Shown: one piece after another, positions 51,745 to 62,944 of the stretch
Position numbering within the stretch: the stretch's first letter is position 1
Layout of the letters: each line of letters starts with the position of its first letter
NCBI GenBank assembly: GCA_016630905.1
Contig: WBMQ01000017.1
Coordinates: 62,001 to 126,000 of the forward strand
Length of the DNA stretch: 64,000 bases
Direction: 5' to 3'
DNA from: Capillidium heterosporum
Taxonomy: Eukaryota; Entomophthoromycota; Entomophthoromycetes; Entomophthorales; Capillidiaceae
Position numbers and translations under genes: made by a program
Notes under the pieces: generated by a model
Told to the model about the DNA's origin: nothing
The model's database searches: none
Seen by the model: the letters and a program-made list of their open reading frames with translations, nothing else

Positions 51745-52188
51745 GATTGGGATCAAGAGGTTAGTAATAGCTACAAATAGCAAGGTGGAACTCTGTCAAG
51801 ATACCTCTTTTGAATAGCAACAAAGGGAGGTTTAAATACCCTTTTGGTGCCTTGGCAGTAGTTTTACTAGAAAGATCAGGTTTTTATCTGTAGTTAACTA
51901 CTTTATAGATTGCTTAAACTTTAATCAAGTTTAGCTGAAAAGAATCTGTACTTGTACTAAATACTACTGATGAATTTACCATCACCAAAGCTATAATATC
52001 CAGTACTACACGGCTAATCATTAGTAAAAGGAGCTCAAGTATCTAGGATATAGGACGGGCTGGTGACTAGGATAGTTATAAGTGAAGTATTGAGTGGTCG
52101 AAATTGATAAGGAAGGTAGTGAAAGAAAAGCAGAGGAGAATCGGTCTATAACCGAAGAACTGATATTATAACAACTAGGGTTGCTACA
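51745..52188 (-). mobile_element. LTR-A fragment (copy 9), 5' half
   Basis: Minus orientation starting TGTAGCAACCC at 52188. Retains the palindromic TATA (about 51842-51862) and the leader AATAGCAAGGTGG motif. The ORF half is missing. Confidence 0.65.
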
Positions 52189-52332
52189 TTGACTTAAGTT
52201 TACCTTTGGCTTCTGGATTAAGTTCGTTAGTTTGAAATTACCTATTATTTTGCGGCTAGCAACTATTATTTTCACCAAAGAATTGAGCCTCGGAAACTTT
52301 CCTCTTTTATCCTAGATGATGTCAAACTCCTG

Positions 52333-54787
52333 CCATCATATTTTGGATGGGTAATTGCTTTTTCATAATAAGTAATCATTTTTTCAATAGTTATAAACCG
52401 ATTTAAATTAGCTTCAAACCTTTTTACATTAAAATATATAAACTTATTTTCGTGGGTTTTATCTTTTTGGAATTGACTATATTTAGGTATAGTCTTATAA
52501 GCTATTCTCGAAAAATATGTTTTTCATATGGATAGTAATGAGAGGTCCGCTATTACACTGAAACAAATTTACCAACAGTATACTTATTTAAATTGAATTT
52601 TTTCATATATGTTAATTTACTAGATTTGGTAAATTTATGTATATTTTCAGATGTAGGCCTTATATGAACCAGTTGGTAGGCAATCTAGGTGTGCAAGTTT
52701 AAAAGTAGACATGGAGTATATGTAGTTAGTTTAACTGCCATTCTAAATAGACCTAATTATATGCTGGGTTTCGGAGCAGGAGTCTTTGCGATGCAACTAG
52801 TTTGGATTCGATCAGTATTAAATAAATGTATATTTCCAGTCTACTGTCTTAAATCTAAATTATTTAGCTAGAAACTATTTCAAGCTAAAATAATTTGCTT
52901 TTAAAATAAAATTTATATATTTGATATAGCTCATTGAATTCAAGATTAATCCTATTTGAATTTACTAGAATCAATTCCCAAGCATTGGCGTAAAATATTG
53001 CATCATGTATGCGAGCTCACCTCAACCATCCAAAATTCGTTCTATCACAAATGAAAATTTATGGGTTTGTACTTTTTAAAATAATGTTGTAAAACCAACA
53101 TCATAACTAGAATTTCCCAACATTTGGATAATGACAACCATTATTTAAAACTTTCTAACTTATCTCATAGATTTCAATACCTTTCCCATTCCAAATTCAT
53201 ATGGTTATAAGTAAAATAGGACAATTGAAAGTTTTGATATAATGAAGGCACAACTAGGCTTTTACATAAACGTCGATTAGATATAGGAGTTTGGTAAAGT
53301 AAAAATCCAATATCGAAGAATTTACAAGGATCAAAACTCAACTTTACTATAGAAAGCTGGGAAAGCTTAATTTTGACTTAAAATATCGTTTAGTTCCAAA
53401 TTAGATGTTCAATCAATCCAAACTTCCATAAAACTAAGGTGTTTAATTCAGAACGTATACTACACCATTCTATACCAACCAGTTTGAAATAAAAACTGTC
53501 TAAATGAAAATAAGTGGAAATGAATGCCATACTTGTATAGAGTTGCTGGATGAAATTTTATTGAGGCATAAAAATAAGTTATACAAAAGCTATAAAGGAA
53601 TGTGCTAATAACGAAAGGAACAGCGTTAGGTATCGGCTTGGAACTGGTAGATGCTAGAATTGAACAAAATATCATCTATAGGTTGGAACCCATATACAAA
53701 ATTATACCCACTATCTATTTCCTGAGTACTTTGGTTGGGATAAATGCCAGGGATGACTTGATTACTAGTTGAAAACTCTACCGGTTCTTGCTTGATATCT
53801 TGACATAGGTTGGTTGGTAGATAGCTTAACGATGGGATGGTGAAGGGGTTATAGTTTTGGAACTGGTTGGTGGGGGCGAGTATGTTATTCAAGGAATACA
53901 TCGGCTCGTAGAGGTCTAAGCAGTTGGTGGTGTAGGGTGTAAAGCTGGAGGTAGAATCTGTAGCCGATATACTTTCCAATAAGCATACACTGCTATTTTT
54001 TCGGCTGAACGACGTAGGTACTTTCTGTTTAGGTTTCAAACTGGACAGTGAGTTACTAGTTCTAAAGTAGTAGTCAACAGGGACAGGAATCATACTGAGT
54101 ATAGGACATTCATTTACTTTGGGGATGGCCAAGTTGCTATCGGAGCAATTGCTGATGTAGTTGACAAGCTGGAACTTACGCCCATCTACAGTGGACATGC
54201 TAGTTGTCCGCTTGATGAGTCCATTAGGTTTGTAATTCAAAGCTTTAGTTTTTTCATGGTGGGAGTAGATGTTGGTGGGAGAGTTAGAATAGCCTTTGTA
54301 GGGGATACTATTACACTTATGATTGAAATCGTTGATCTCGTAATAGGTAAAGAAGTGGTTGTAGTATCTAGATGACGACCAACTGTGCCCATCGGTCCAC
54401 CTACACATACTGGTACTAGTAGGTTCCCAAATAAAGATAGAACCGGGTCGGATGATTTTTCTAGAATTTCCGATCAGTCTGGTAGTTATCATGGGGATCA
54501 ACTTTTGACGAGCTGCCTCAAAGAGAACCAAGGCATCGTTTATGTCATTTACAATTCCAAAGTAGCTTTCAATCATACTTTGTAGTTTATCTATTAAATT
54601 GTTAGATTTAGGAGGAATGGTAATCAAAATTTTGGAAGAGGTTGCAATCACTTTGAGAAAGTCTAATTTAGGTTTTAAGCTTAGCTTTGTGCATTTTACT
54701 CTTGTATACTGTCAAGCTCAATTCCATTCTAGATACTATTAGTGAAACAGCGAACTCCACTGACCCAGATGCATTTGTAAATGTCAC
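52333..54787. repeat. Segmental duplication carrying WOPR gene, copy 3
   Basis: 52333-54680 equals copy 1 except two substitutions found. From about 54670 to 54787 it equals copy 2 (one substitution seen) and not copy 1. It is thus a mosaic of the other two flanks. Cut at 54788 by LTR-C. Confidence 0.95.
53626..54576 (-). CDS. WOPR-domain transcription factor, copy 3
   Basis: Protein identical to copies 1 and 2 (ATG 54574-54576 by the same reasoning). An LTR-C insertion starts 211 bp upstream of this ATG and could alter its promoter; that effect is inference. Confidence 0.9.
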   Translation of the reverse strand: MIESYFGIVNDINDALVLFEAARQKLIPMITTRLIGNSRKIIRPGSIFIWEPTSTSMCRWTDGHSWSSSRYYNHFFTYYEINDFNHKCNSIPYKGYSNSPTNIYSHHEKTKALNYKPNGLIKRTTSMSTVDGRKFQLVNYISNCSDSNLAIPKVNECPILSMIPVPVDYYFRTSNSLSSLKPKQKVPTSFSRKNSSVCLLESISATDSTSSFTPYTTNCLDLYEPMYSLNNILAPTNQFQNYNPFTIPSLSYLPTNLCQDIKQEPVEFSTSNQVIPGIYPNQSTQEIDSGYNFVYGFQPIDDILFNSSIYQFQADT

Positions 54788-55333
54788 TGTAAGGAAACCC
54801 TCCTAAATCAGCAGCAGTTTCGCTTAATAGCCAAAATTCAAGTTTATATCCCGGATGCATAGACTATCAGTTTGGCATCTTTCTATTGATGCTAAAAACT
54901 CTCTTTCCTATTAGCAGGAATTAGGCGCTTAATTTGTCATTGACTATTCCCGATCAACCTCTGTATTACCTAAAGTTATTGATGCTTGTCCAGAAGAACA
55001 ATATGGACATTGGTACTAGTGGTTAGGCAAGCATAATCACCAGTATCCAAAGTACCGACTACTAAAGACGAGTCACCTATAAGGCACACGGTGAATTTAG
55101 TAGTAGGTCAAGCAATTATTAAATAAACGTCTTGGATCATTTGATACTTTCTTCTGCTATTGGCATGGTATAGACACACTGTAATAGTATAATTTAGAAT
55201 TGAGAATCAGTGTTTCTCTAAGTCAAAGAGTAACACTGATCTGAACTTAACTATAGAACCAACCTAAACTGAATCCTAACCTCTATTGAACCAATAGAAT
55301 AAAGCCACATTTTCCAGCTAAACGTGCAGTCAT
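54788..55333 (+). mobile_element. LTR-C copy 3, 3' truncated
   Basis: Starts TGTAAGGAAACCC. Contains CCTATAAGGC, AATAAACG and GGCATGGTATAGACACACTG. The peptide start is decayed (no ATG, ATAAAGCCACATTTT in its place), and LTR-A begins at 55334. Confidence 0.75.
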
Positions 55334-55666
55334 TGTAACAACTCTGATTGCTACAATTCCTATTATGAGGTCATCGACCCATTTCTTTGTATCATCATCA
55401 CACCACTTCCTTGTTCCAACTTTCGATCTTTGTATTTCCCATTTATAACTAATTTCGTTCAGAAATCTGTTCTATTTATTAGATATTCTTGATTATTTTC
55501 TTGGCTTCGACCAGAACCCAGGAACTCCATCGATTAGCAGCACATTATCTGATCCACACCAATCAACCAATGGTGTCAAGATACCAAAAGGATATTTAAA
55601 CCCCTTGGTGACTACCAAAAGCCAGCATCTTGACAACGTTCCATCTCGCTATTTTCTAAATAGCTG

Positions 55667-56137
55667 TTATTTGTAAGGTGCAGGGAGGTATCGCTGGATC
55701 CAGTCAATGATGGCATCATATTGGGAACTCATGACGTGGTAGGTCAGGAAAACGGAACTAAGGCCCACTACTGCATTGGTGACAAAGGCTTGAATTCTCC
55801 GGAGAGCAGGCCGGACAGCCAGGTGAAGGAGGTACAACATAAGGAGTGCCCATACAATGGTAGTCAAGTCCCAGTTCCAGGAGGGAACTAAAGAGACGGG
55901 TTGGGACTGGGAAGTGGAGTGGTGCTGAACTAGAGGGGGCCGGCTAGGTAGTGGTTGCGCAACCACTGGTGCCACAGTGTTAGGGTCAAAAGTAGGGGTT
56001 GGTTGATAGGTCAACGTTGGTTCAAAGGGATAGACAGTGTTAGTAACATTAATTGCCCAAAGAAGATGAGATCCGAGGGTAGCGAGGATCGTCAAAAGGT
56101 AATAGGAGGCTGGAAGGACAGGGAGACTAGACCACAT
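55667..56137 (-). CDS. LTR-A-embedded membrane-type protein (long form, 156 aa), intact
   Basis: ATG 56135-56137. Order: an N-terminal hydrophobic segment (LPASYYLLTILATLGSHLL), a Pro/Thr/Gln-rich middle (TYQPTPTFDPNTVAPVVAQP) with His/Ser, SWNWDLTTIV leading into a second membrane segment (WALLMLYLLHLAV), a basic turn (RPALRRIQ), a third hydrophobic segment (FVTNAVVGLSSVFLTYHV) and a terminal IIDWIQRYLPAPY. The final codons are TAC A|AA TAA: the stop lies in the target duplication, not in the element. In a full-length parent the frame would run on. No family recognised; not a Gag or protease motif. The only copy free of stops. Confidence 0.6.
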   Translation of the reverse strand: MWSSLPVLPASYYLLTILATLGSHLLWAINVTNTVYPFEPTLTYQPTPTFDPNTVAPVVAQPLPSRPPLVQHHSTSQSQPVSLVPSWNWDLTTIVWALLMLYLLHLAVRPALRRIQAFVTNAVVGLSSVFLTYHVMSSQYDAIIDWIQRYLPAPYK

Positions 56138-56684
56138 AGTATTACTATGCTGAAAGTAAAAGTACGGGTAAAGGATAAGTTTATTTAGGGACAAAGGACG
56201 AGATCAGGCTGCTGGGAACAGCTATGGCTAGGGACAGGGGGTGAGTAACAGCTATTAAAAATAGCGAGGTGGAACGTTGCCAAGATGCTGGCTTTTGATA
56301 GTCACAAAGGGGTTTAAATATCCTTTTGGCACCTTGGTTGTAGTGATGTTAGCGAGATTGGATTCCCCTTCGGCAATCCACTACTCTATAGATTAATTGA
56401 GTATTTACCAAGCTTATCCAAAAGAGCCAGTAATTCTATTAACTACTACTGGTGCGTTTCCATGGTTGGAAGGTGTGGATCAGCTAATGTGCTGCTAATC
56501 GCTAGAGTTCCCAAGTTATGGTCAAGTTTACGAAAATAATCAAGGTAATCGAAATAATTGATATGTGAAGTGGATTCGTAACAAAAAAATTTGAAAATTG
56601 ATAAGGTATAGCAAGAGAAAGGGAATTAGAAAAGAATATGTTTATGACCTAATAATCGGGATTATGACGACCAGGGTTGTTACA
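55672..56684 (-). mobile_element. LTR-A copy 11, nested, 5-bp target duplication TTACT
   Basis: A 1013-bp unit in minus orientation from TGTAACAACCC (56684) to CCTTACA (55672). Flanks TTATT (55667-55671) and TTACT (56685-56689) are the duplicated target with one change; TTACT is the sequence seen in uninterrupted LTR-A leaders. It carries the only uninterrupted long-form embedded ORF in the window. Confidence 0.9.
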
Positions 56685-57214
56685 TTACTCACCTCTTGAT
56701 CCTAACCATCAACCATAACTGTTGCGACAGCCTGATCCTGTTTCCCTTGCCATAGCTGTCTCTGACAACCTGATCTGTTTTGTCTACAAATAAAGTATTG
56801 TTCCTGGTCAGCCTTTTAGCTATTAGATCGTGCAAATATATTTTTCGACTTCTATACCCTCTTAGCTCACCCTGTTCAAACTTTCTTCGCTTCCTTTTGG
56901 ACTTGCCTCCTTCGGGTGATTCATATTACCAATGCTGTGGTCGGCATTGGTTCTATTGTCCCAATCTATCTTATCATACGCCTCTATTATGATACCATCA
57001 TTAGTTGGATCCGGAAGCACCCACCTGGAGCTTATATTAATTGTAGTATCAGATATATAATAGAGCTAGCTATAGTACATTTGATTGGGAATTTATTTAA
57101 TACACCTTGAAACAAACTACATGAAAGGTATTGTAATATCGATACATTAAAACATAGCACCAGTATATGCGATGAAGATTTAATAAAACTGAACAAACTA
57201 CTTATCTAAAAATT

Positions 57215-57926
57215 TTAATCACTCCTTTGGTTCTGTCTCAGGACCAGGCTATGGACCTGATGCCTCAAGCTAGTATTCTCTTTGATGAGGTGTTGGATAA
57301 AACTAATGGATTGTGAAAGTACTTCACGCTTGGAATATTTAATTTTCCTATCGTTTGGTAATATGCACTTCAAACTTTCAAGCAAATTATTCATTTGTCT
57401 ACGGCGTTGCCGTTCAGCCAGCTTGTGCAATCCTTTAATAACTTTTCTCTGATTCTGGGAACTTAGTTCTTTACTGTTTTTGAGAGAAAGGTGAGTAGAG
57501 AACCGGTTGGGGGTGTTTAATTCGCTGAAGCCTTTGTGATTTATTGGAAAGTAATAGTTTGCGTACTTATGAGAGTGGTAGTAAGGATAGCTTGGATCTC
57601 TTAGAAGCTGTGTGGAGGAGTTTAGAGCTGAAGAGTACTTACCGATTCTAGATGAAGTTAGTATAAGTTATCGGTAAGCTAAGCTACCTATTAGGTAAAT
57701 CGGATCTTGAACTTTCTAGATCTTCATCAAGAGGTATTATGTTTGTCAATGAAGGTAACCTTGGCTTTTCCAAATTGGCGGTGTTGAAGATATGGTCTAG
57801 GTTGTCAACTAGGTTGTCAGCTAGATTGTCGGCTTCTCTAGTAAAGTTGTAGGTAAAGTTCACTTCAGTTGAAATTTTGTTGTCAGCAATGGCATCGATG
57901 ATGGGGTTATAGGATGCTTTGTGCAT
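57215..57926 (-). CDS. bHLH transcription factor with one 40-nt intron
   Basis: Exon 1 is 57688-57926 and exon 2 is 57215-57647. The intron 57648-57687 has GT..AG ends and a perfect TACTAAC branch site 9 nt before its end, and joins the two frames in phase (Arg codon AG|A). The product is about 223 aa. The bHLH is near the C-terminus: HKLAERQRRRQMNNLLESL (basic region plus helix 1), loop with PNDRKIKYSKRE, then VLSQSISFIQHLIKENTSL (helix 2, running into a short zipper-like heptad). The H-x3-E-x3-R pattern of the basic region predicts E-box binding. The N-terminal half contains a NLADNLVDNLD acidic stretch. Presumably nuclear; targets unknown. Confidence 0.85.
57648..57687 (-). other. Intron of the bHLH gene
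   Basis: 40 nt, 5' GTAGCT, branch site TACTAAC, 3' TCTAG. Retaining it would give TAG immediately after exon 1. Confidence 0.8.
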
Positions 57927-57932
57927 ATTCAA

Positions 57933-58328
57933 TAGCTGTTAAAGTTGCTGAGTAGTGGTATCTCTAAATTAGAAGATGATAGTATAAGTTGAAAATATAA
58001 AGAAATTTGCTAAAATGCTTAGGAGTTTGCAGCTTGATAAAGCAAGTTTAGGTAAAAATTGATGCAGGTTGGAAAATTTAAGCTTTTTAAGCAACTGTAG
58101 TAAAATTTAGCTCATGAGCCTCCCAATTTAATCTACTTTGCAAACTAAGACAAAAAATAGAAATGAATGCTTGGATATATATCGAGATTTACTATTCTCT
58201 TTGTATTTAGTCCTTCAAAAGATAATGAAAATGTATGCTTAAAATTGGTTGTAAGTTAGAAACTTGCACTTTATCAGGAGTTAATGTAAGTTTTTTGGAA
58301 GCTATTACTAAAGTGAGTAATTCCCTTA
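57933..58328. other. Intergenic, 5' flank of the bHLH gene
   Basis: AT-rich, nothing further recognised. Confidence 0.4.
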
Positions 58329-59061
58329 TATCAACTTAGCTCTCCGACTAAGCTGTATATTGAGCATTGGATTAGTTTTGATTTTATATATATAATCCAC
58401 ATTTGTACTACTATTCGAGATATGCTTTGAGTTACATATTTATATCTTTCACTTATCTTTTTCCTGTGCTTTAAATTGCTACCTGCCCATTTCTCATTAT
58501 TCTAATCACCCACTAGTTCGCATAGTTTACCTGGGACTGATTTTCTGTTATGGATACAGTTTTTTCAAACTGGATTTCGGATTCTCCGATTGCCGCCCTG
58601 CAGATAAAGTGAGTTTTAACCGCTGTGGTGGACCACCACAATCGAGACACGGGCCCTCTATTTCGTTGGAAGAACCTACTTACAAGCCTCCAAGTTGTGC
58701 CTTTCTTCTGAACTGCGATATATTTATCGAGGTTCTGGAATAAAAATAAAGAGAAGAAAAGTATGTTTTTAAGTTGGTTTATCAGTGTTGTTTTGAGGTT
58801 TTTCTTTTGGGTTTTCTTGGGTCGTAGATTTAAGTCTAGGTTAGTTTGATTAGTCATTTTAAGATTCCTAGCCGATAGTTTTGCAGGAAGGGTTTGAAGT
58901 ATTTTATTGGTTACAAAGAAATTACTATTTATATTAGCCAGTCTATAGCACGAATAAACATGCTATGTCTCATATCGAAGAACTCACCAAGTTTAGCCGA
59001 ACCTACTCGATTGGAAGTCCGAGCTAGTGACCAGACACTCGGTAGGATTGATCAGCTAATA
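58329..59061 (-). mobile_element. LTR-E copy 7
   Basis: Minus orientation, low end TATCAACTTAGC with the palindrome, high end with the reverse of the GGTCG block. Same position relative to the receptor gene as LTR-E copy 2, so it predates the receptor-block duplication. Confidence 0.7.
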
Positions 59062-59237
59062 TTTTTTACAATCTGCATATATTTTTATTAAACCAAGTTT
59101 CTTCACAAATGTATGGCGATTCTTTTGATATAGGTTATAAATATTTCACTAATAAATAAATTTAATATAGTATCATAAAATATGTAAGTTTTGAAAGCAT
59201 ATTAAGAGAATAATTTAAAACTGTATATGTGCACATC

Positions 59238-60263
59238 TTATTGTTTATTGGAAATAAACCTCACTATATTTTCCTTTGAAGAACATACAATCAATTTAAG
59301 TTGGTTAGCTATACCTGTATGTAGAGTAAGCAAATATAAAGGGTTTAGGACTGAAATTAAAAGGATGAAGACAATGGGGAGTGATGAAACAGTCCTATTC
59401 ATCTTATACTCCCCATCAGTTATATAGAACATTGCTGGATCGTATATAAAGATGACAATAGTTGGTATAGCTAAAGCTAGGTACACAGCTATCAATACTA
59501 AAGCATGTGCTAAATAGCCACCAGTTGATGAAGAAAATATGCCGCTGCTGTCATCCACGCTTGATCTGACCATCCTAGTACTGGAGTTGGAAGGACTTTC
59601 GATATTGTTGTTGGTAGTTGATAAGGGAATATCCAAGCTAGCCGGTTTGACTTTCCTTCGGATCAATGTAAGTCTCCTATGCAGTAGAAATATATTGATG
59701 TAACAATAGACCATTAAAGCGGCATGAGCTATAAGCATGCCTACCAAAACAAAGTACCATAGCATCCCAAAGATGCTGATCTCATAACTGACCATACACA
59801 TAACGTTGTTTGGTGCAATATGGAAACTCATGTTTACGGCAGCTAAAGTTGCAAAGATGAATCCGACTACAAAATCAACCGCGATGATTGTATAAAACAC
59901 TCTATCATCCCATCGCATATCAAAAACTTTGATGTATCTCTCCAACGCTAATATGGCTACTATACCAGTTGTCAAGTGGGGTGCCATGGTCTGAATGAAT
60001 CCAAAGATCTGGCAGTTGGGGTAGATTTTATCGAGGATTCGTAGATTAAAGCTTCGGTAGGCGATGTTCTGAATTAGTGCCTCTAAAGGCCCTATCAAAT
60101 CGTAAGCAGCTGCCAAGAATACTATAATTATACTTAGGGACATACCGTTCCTCATCTTCAAGCTCAAGATTGTAATTAAAACTATTATGTTGAGTAGTAT
60201 ACTGGCTACGGCAATAATGGTTGAAAAGATCTCTATGGGGATGTTGATATCACTATCAGGCAT
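59238..60263 (-). CDS. Class A (rhodopsin-like) G protein-coupled receptor, 341 aa
   Basis: ATG 60261-60263. Seven hydrophobic helices at about 10-35, 40-64, 86-112, 122-145, 161-190, 250-275 and 291-317. Class A landmarks: Asn25 in helix 1, Asp55 in helix 2, Cys84 before helix 3 paired with Cys156 in loop 2, LERY at the end of helix 3 (107-110) and NPLY in helix 7 (307-310, a variant of NPxxY). A long third cytoplasmic loop is Ser/Asn-rich (about 195-248). Plasma-membrane receptor signalling through a heterotrimeric G protein (family knowledge); ligand unknown. The paralogue at 11798-12864 is frameshifted, so this is the working copy of the pair in the window. Confidence 0.82.
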   Translation of the reverse strand: MPDSDINIPIEIFSTIIAVASILLNIIVLITILSLKMRNGMSLSIIIVFLAAAYDLIGPLEALIQNIAYRSFNLRILDKIYPNCQIFGFIQTMAPHLTTGIVAILALERYIKVFDMRWDDRVFYTIIAVDFVVGFIFATLAAVNMSFHIAPNNVMCMVSYEISIFGMLWYFVLVGMLIAHAALMVYCYINIFLLHRRLTLIRRKVKPASLDIPLSTTNNNIESPSNSSTRMVRSSVDDSSGIFSSSTGGYLAHALVLIAVYLALAIPTIVIFIYDPAMFYITDGEYKMNRTVSSLPIVFILLISVLNPLYLLTLHTGIANQLKLIVCSSKENIVRFISNKQ

Positions 60264-61206
60264 TATAAAAGTGTTTAGGAATAAAACAAACTTTGTAAAT
60301 ATCTAAAACTTGTATTATTTAATATAACAGCTATTTGATCCCCTAGTTCCCGTCACCTAAATTCTATTTAAAGGGAGTGGGATTTTGTGAAGCTCTATCC
60401 GATCTTAAAAAAAGCTAAATGAATATTGTGAGTCGAAAAACAACCCTTTTAGAAAATTTTTCCACTATGTTAAATTGATATTACAAATTAGATATTTCTA
60501 TAAATATTAAAAATTGGACATAAAAGGCAATTTTTAAAGGTATATCACTGCATCGATAATATGAATCAGCCAAAGGAGGTAAATTCGAAGGGAAGTGAAG
60601 GAAATCAAGAGACTTACTAAGGAGTATTTGTTTTCTCGCTAAATTTCATTTCAACTTTATCAATTTCGAGAATAACTTAGGTTCCAAGTTGATGCAATGT
60701 AATACTTTTCATTAGCTATTTTGGGTTAGAGATTGGCGGAGAATGGTGATTCTGCAAAATCACCAGCTTTCTATCTAATTTTTGATGCTGCAACTTTTTC
60801 AGATAACTTCAGCTAAAGTATAGTTTTGACAATACCTATAAGTATATTCTATTATTACATTTCATTTTTAGCCTATTTTCAGAATATAGGTTTGTTTTTA
60901 CAAATATAGATGAAATATTGAGCTTCATCTTAATGCCCATCATTGCTACCCTACCCAACACTACTAATCTCCAACCGCTTCCCTATTAATAACACAATAC
61001 AAACCACAGCCTACATTATTACGTAAGGTATTTTATATTCAAACTTTATCATCTATTTGTTTATTTTTAATTTAATAATAGCCAACTATAAGCTACATTT
61101 AAAAATAAATGTAGCGCTGTATTATAATGAGTATATTTTCAGTAAAAGAACCTCACTTTTACTAAGATACAATACATAATTTAGTATACGTCTATAAACG
61201 TCAAGG
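60264..61206. other. Intergenic; contains a shared 70-bp segment
   Basis: 60300-60450 is homologous to the receptor 5' flank at 12865-13003. Positions about 60618-60690 match the reverse complement of 44883-44950 (TTGTTTTCTCGCTAAATTTC and AATTTCGAGAATAACTTAGG), just outside the complete MULE. No gene seen. Confidence 0.5.
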
Positions 61207-62880
61207 CTAGACTTTCTTTTGCTTGTTAGGGCAAGCTGAAGAAATATAGCCAGTACCTTTGCAATTCTTACAAAATTTGCTGAGATCTGCATTATACTTG
61301 GCAGTTATTTCAAATTCAGAAGTAATTCGTTTAAACATCTTGTCGGAGGTTCTCCCACGAGGCTTGGTAAAGGGCTCGGCGGTTTTACCAGTAAATTGTT
61401 GATCAAGTCCTTGCATAGTGGTGATATGGCGCTCAAGGTCAAGAAGAAGGGCGGAAGCATAAAAGGGCTTGTTGTTGCTGGAGCAGGAGTTGAAGGTTTC
61501 GATCAAGGGTGCAAAATAGTTTCCAACAACTGTTTCAACAGAGTTTGCATTGAAATTTCCTTTCCAACGGTCAACATCTTGTTCCACTACCAACGAAGCT
61601 TTCGAATCGAGGAAATACCGGACTGCCATTATATGCTCACAAGGCAAACCATTCTGAAAAGGAAAGTAGCAATGTCAGAAAGTTTTATCACCAGCATACA
61701 AAGCAACAGTTGCATTCTTGGACGAATCACTCTTTTCGGTAACTATGAATGTATCAGCAGCTATTTGATGGTATAAAACTCAATCCAATGCGAGCATGGC
61801 GAAGTTTAACTTTATATGTTATTAATCAAGCCAAATAAATAAAATTTACCTTGAAGTTTAACTAGAATTGTTTTGGAGAGCCTGCAGTCCATTTCTTTTA
61901 GAAATTTAATGAGCAAAAGATCAACTCCATTTTTAATGCTAAGGGAGTCAAGGCGGAGGTGTTGAATCTTCTTTGTATCGAAGTACTCATCGGTGACCTT
62001 AATAAGCTCTGCAATGGTAAGCTTCTGTTGTAACTTTTTGCGATCTAGGAACAATTTCAATGAAGCATTCGTTGATTCAGAGGCAGAGGAGGAGTTCCAA
62101 GAATGGGTAAATAACTTTTTGGTATAGCAGACAGCAAATTGTTCATCTAAAAAATTCACATGTACTTTTTAGTAGCATCATTCTTAAGGGCACTTTCAAA
62201 CTGCTTCTTGAAGTGCTTATATTTGTCTTCAGTGAGGGTATAAAGGAGATCGTGAAGGTAGGTGTGTAATTTCGCAGTGTTGGTTTGCACTTTGGTTGCT
62301 GCATCAATCTTCTTTTGTCATTGCTAGAATTGGCCTTGGCTTCTTCGTCATTTACCAACGTTCTGACTAGTTTAGCTCAATCAGATTCCTTCAAATCTTT
62401 AATAAAGGTCGTAAGATTGTTAAACTTGTGCCATATGCATAGTAAATGGGTAGTTTTTGGGAATATTGTTTGAATATCAATTGCAGGCTGGCCGTTTGAA
62501 TCTGAAAAAATCATTTTAATGTTGATCGTAGAGTCGCACTCAGTTAAAAAATTGCTGATGTACCCCGTCTTGTTTTCGCGTGCAAGTACCAAGTGGCAAA
62601 TAGGTAGTATTCTACAATGTTTATTCACAACTGTTATATTTAATATTGCAAAATTTGAAGCCAATATGCTGTAAATGCAATCGACAGAAAGGACATCAGT
62701 GATACCAGACCTGACCTATTGCATTTGCTCAGAGTTGATCCAAATAGCTGCCTGCAACCCCTGTGTCTCAGCATCTAAAGTTTGGTAGATCATGCGAATA
62801 TAGTAGTTTTCATCCTCCAAGATCTTGTATAGCTGCTGAATTTCAGTAAGCTTTGGAACTAAATCCATCTTTATAACAAA
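61207..62880 (-). pseudogene. Second MULE transposase, degraded
   Basis: Homologue of the 40825-43379 transposase in several frames: KLTEIQQLYKILEDENYY, an in-frame stop, DVLSVDCIYSILASNFAI (first Asp), IFSDSNGQ (second Asp), THLLCIWHK, SASESTNASLKLF (Glu), then the SWIM finger. The first SWIM cysteine codon is TGA (stop-H-C-YFPFQNGLP-C-E-H), while the homologue has C-A-C. The C-terminal zinc knuckle CKNCKGTGYISSAC has Tyr where His is expected. Stops and frameshifts make it inactive. The N-terminal part is cut by LTR-E pieces at 62881. No terminal inverted repeats located. Confidence 0.8.
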
Positions 62881-62944
62881 TGTCAATTTAGCTCTCTAGC
62901 TAAGTCGTAAATCGAACGATCAGATAATATTTCTTTTTCACAAG
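62881..62944 (-). mobile_element. LTR-E fragment (copy 8)
   Basis: 64 bases of the palindrome-bearing LTR-E end (TGTCAATTTAGCTC), matching 15194-15260, immediately followed by another LTR-E in opposite orientation. Confidence 0.6.

Larger units (their letters stand above)
55334..57036 (+). mobile_element. LTR-A copy 10, host of a nested LTR-A
   Basis: The left part is 55334-55671 (TGTAACAACTC start, TATTTAAA near 55590) and the right part 56685-57036. They join as AATAGCTGTTACTCACC once the nested copy and its duplicated TTACT are removed. The embedded short ORF has lost its start (ATATTT for ATGTGG), but the rest is readable to CTTATA at 57036. Confidence 0.85.
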
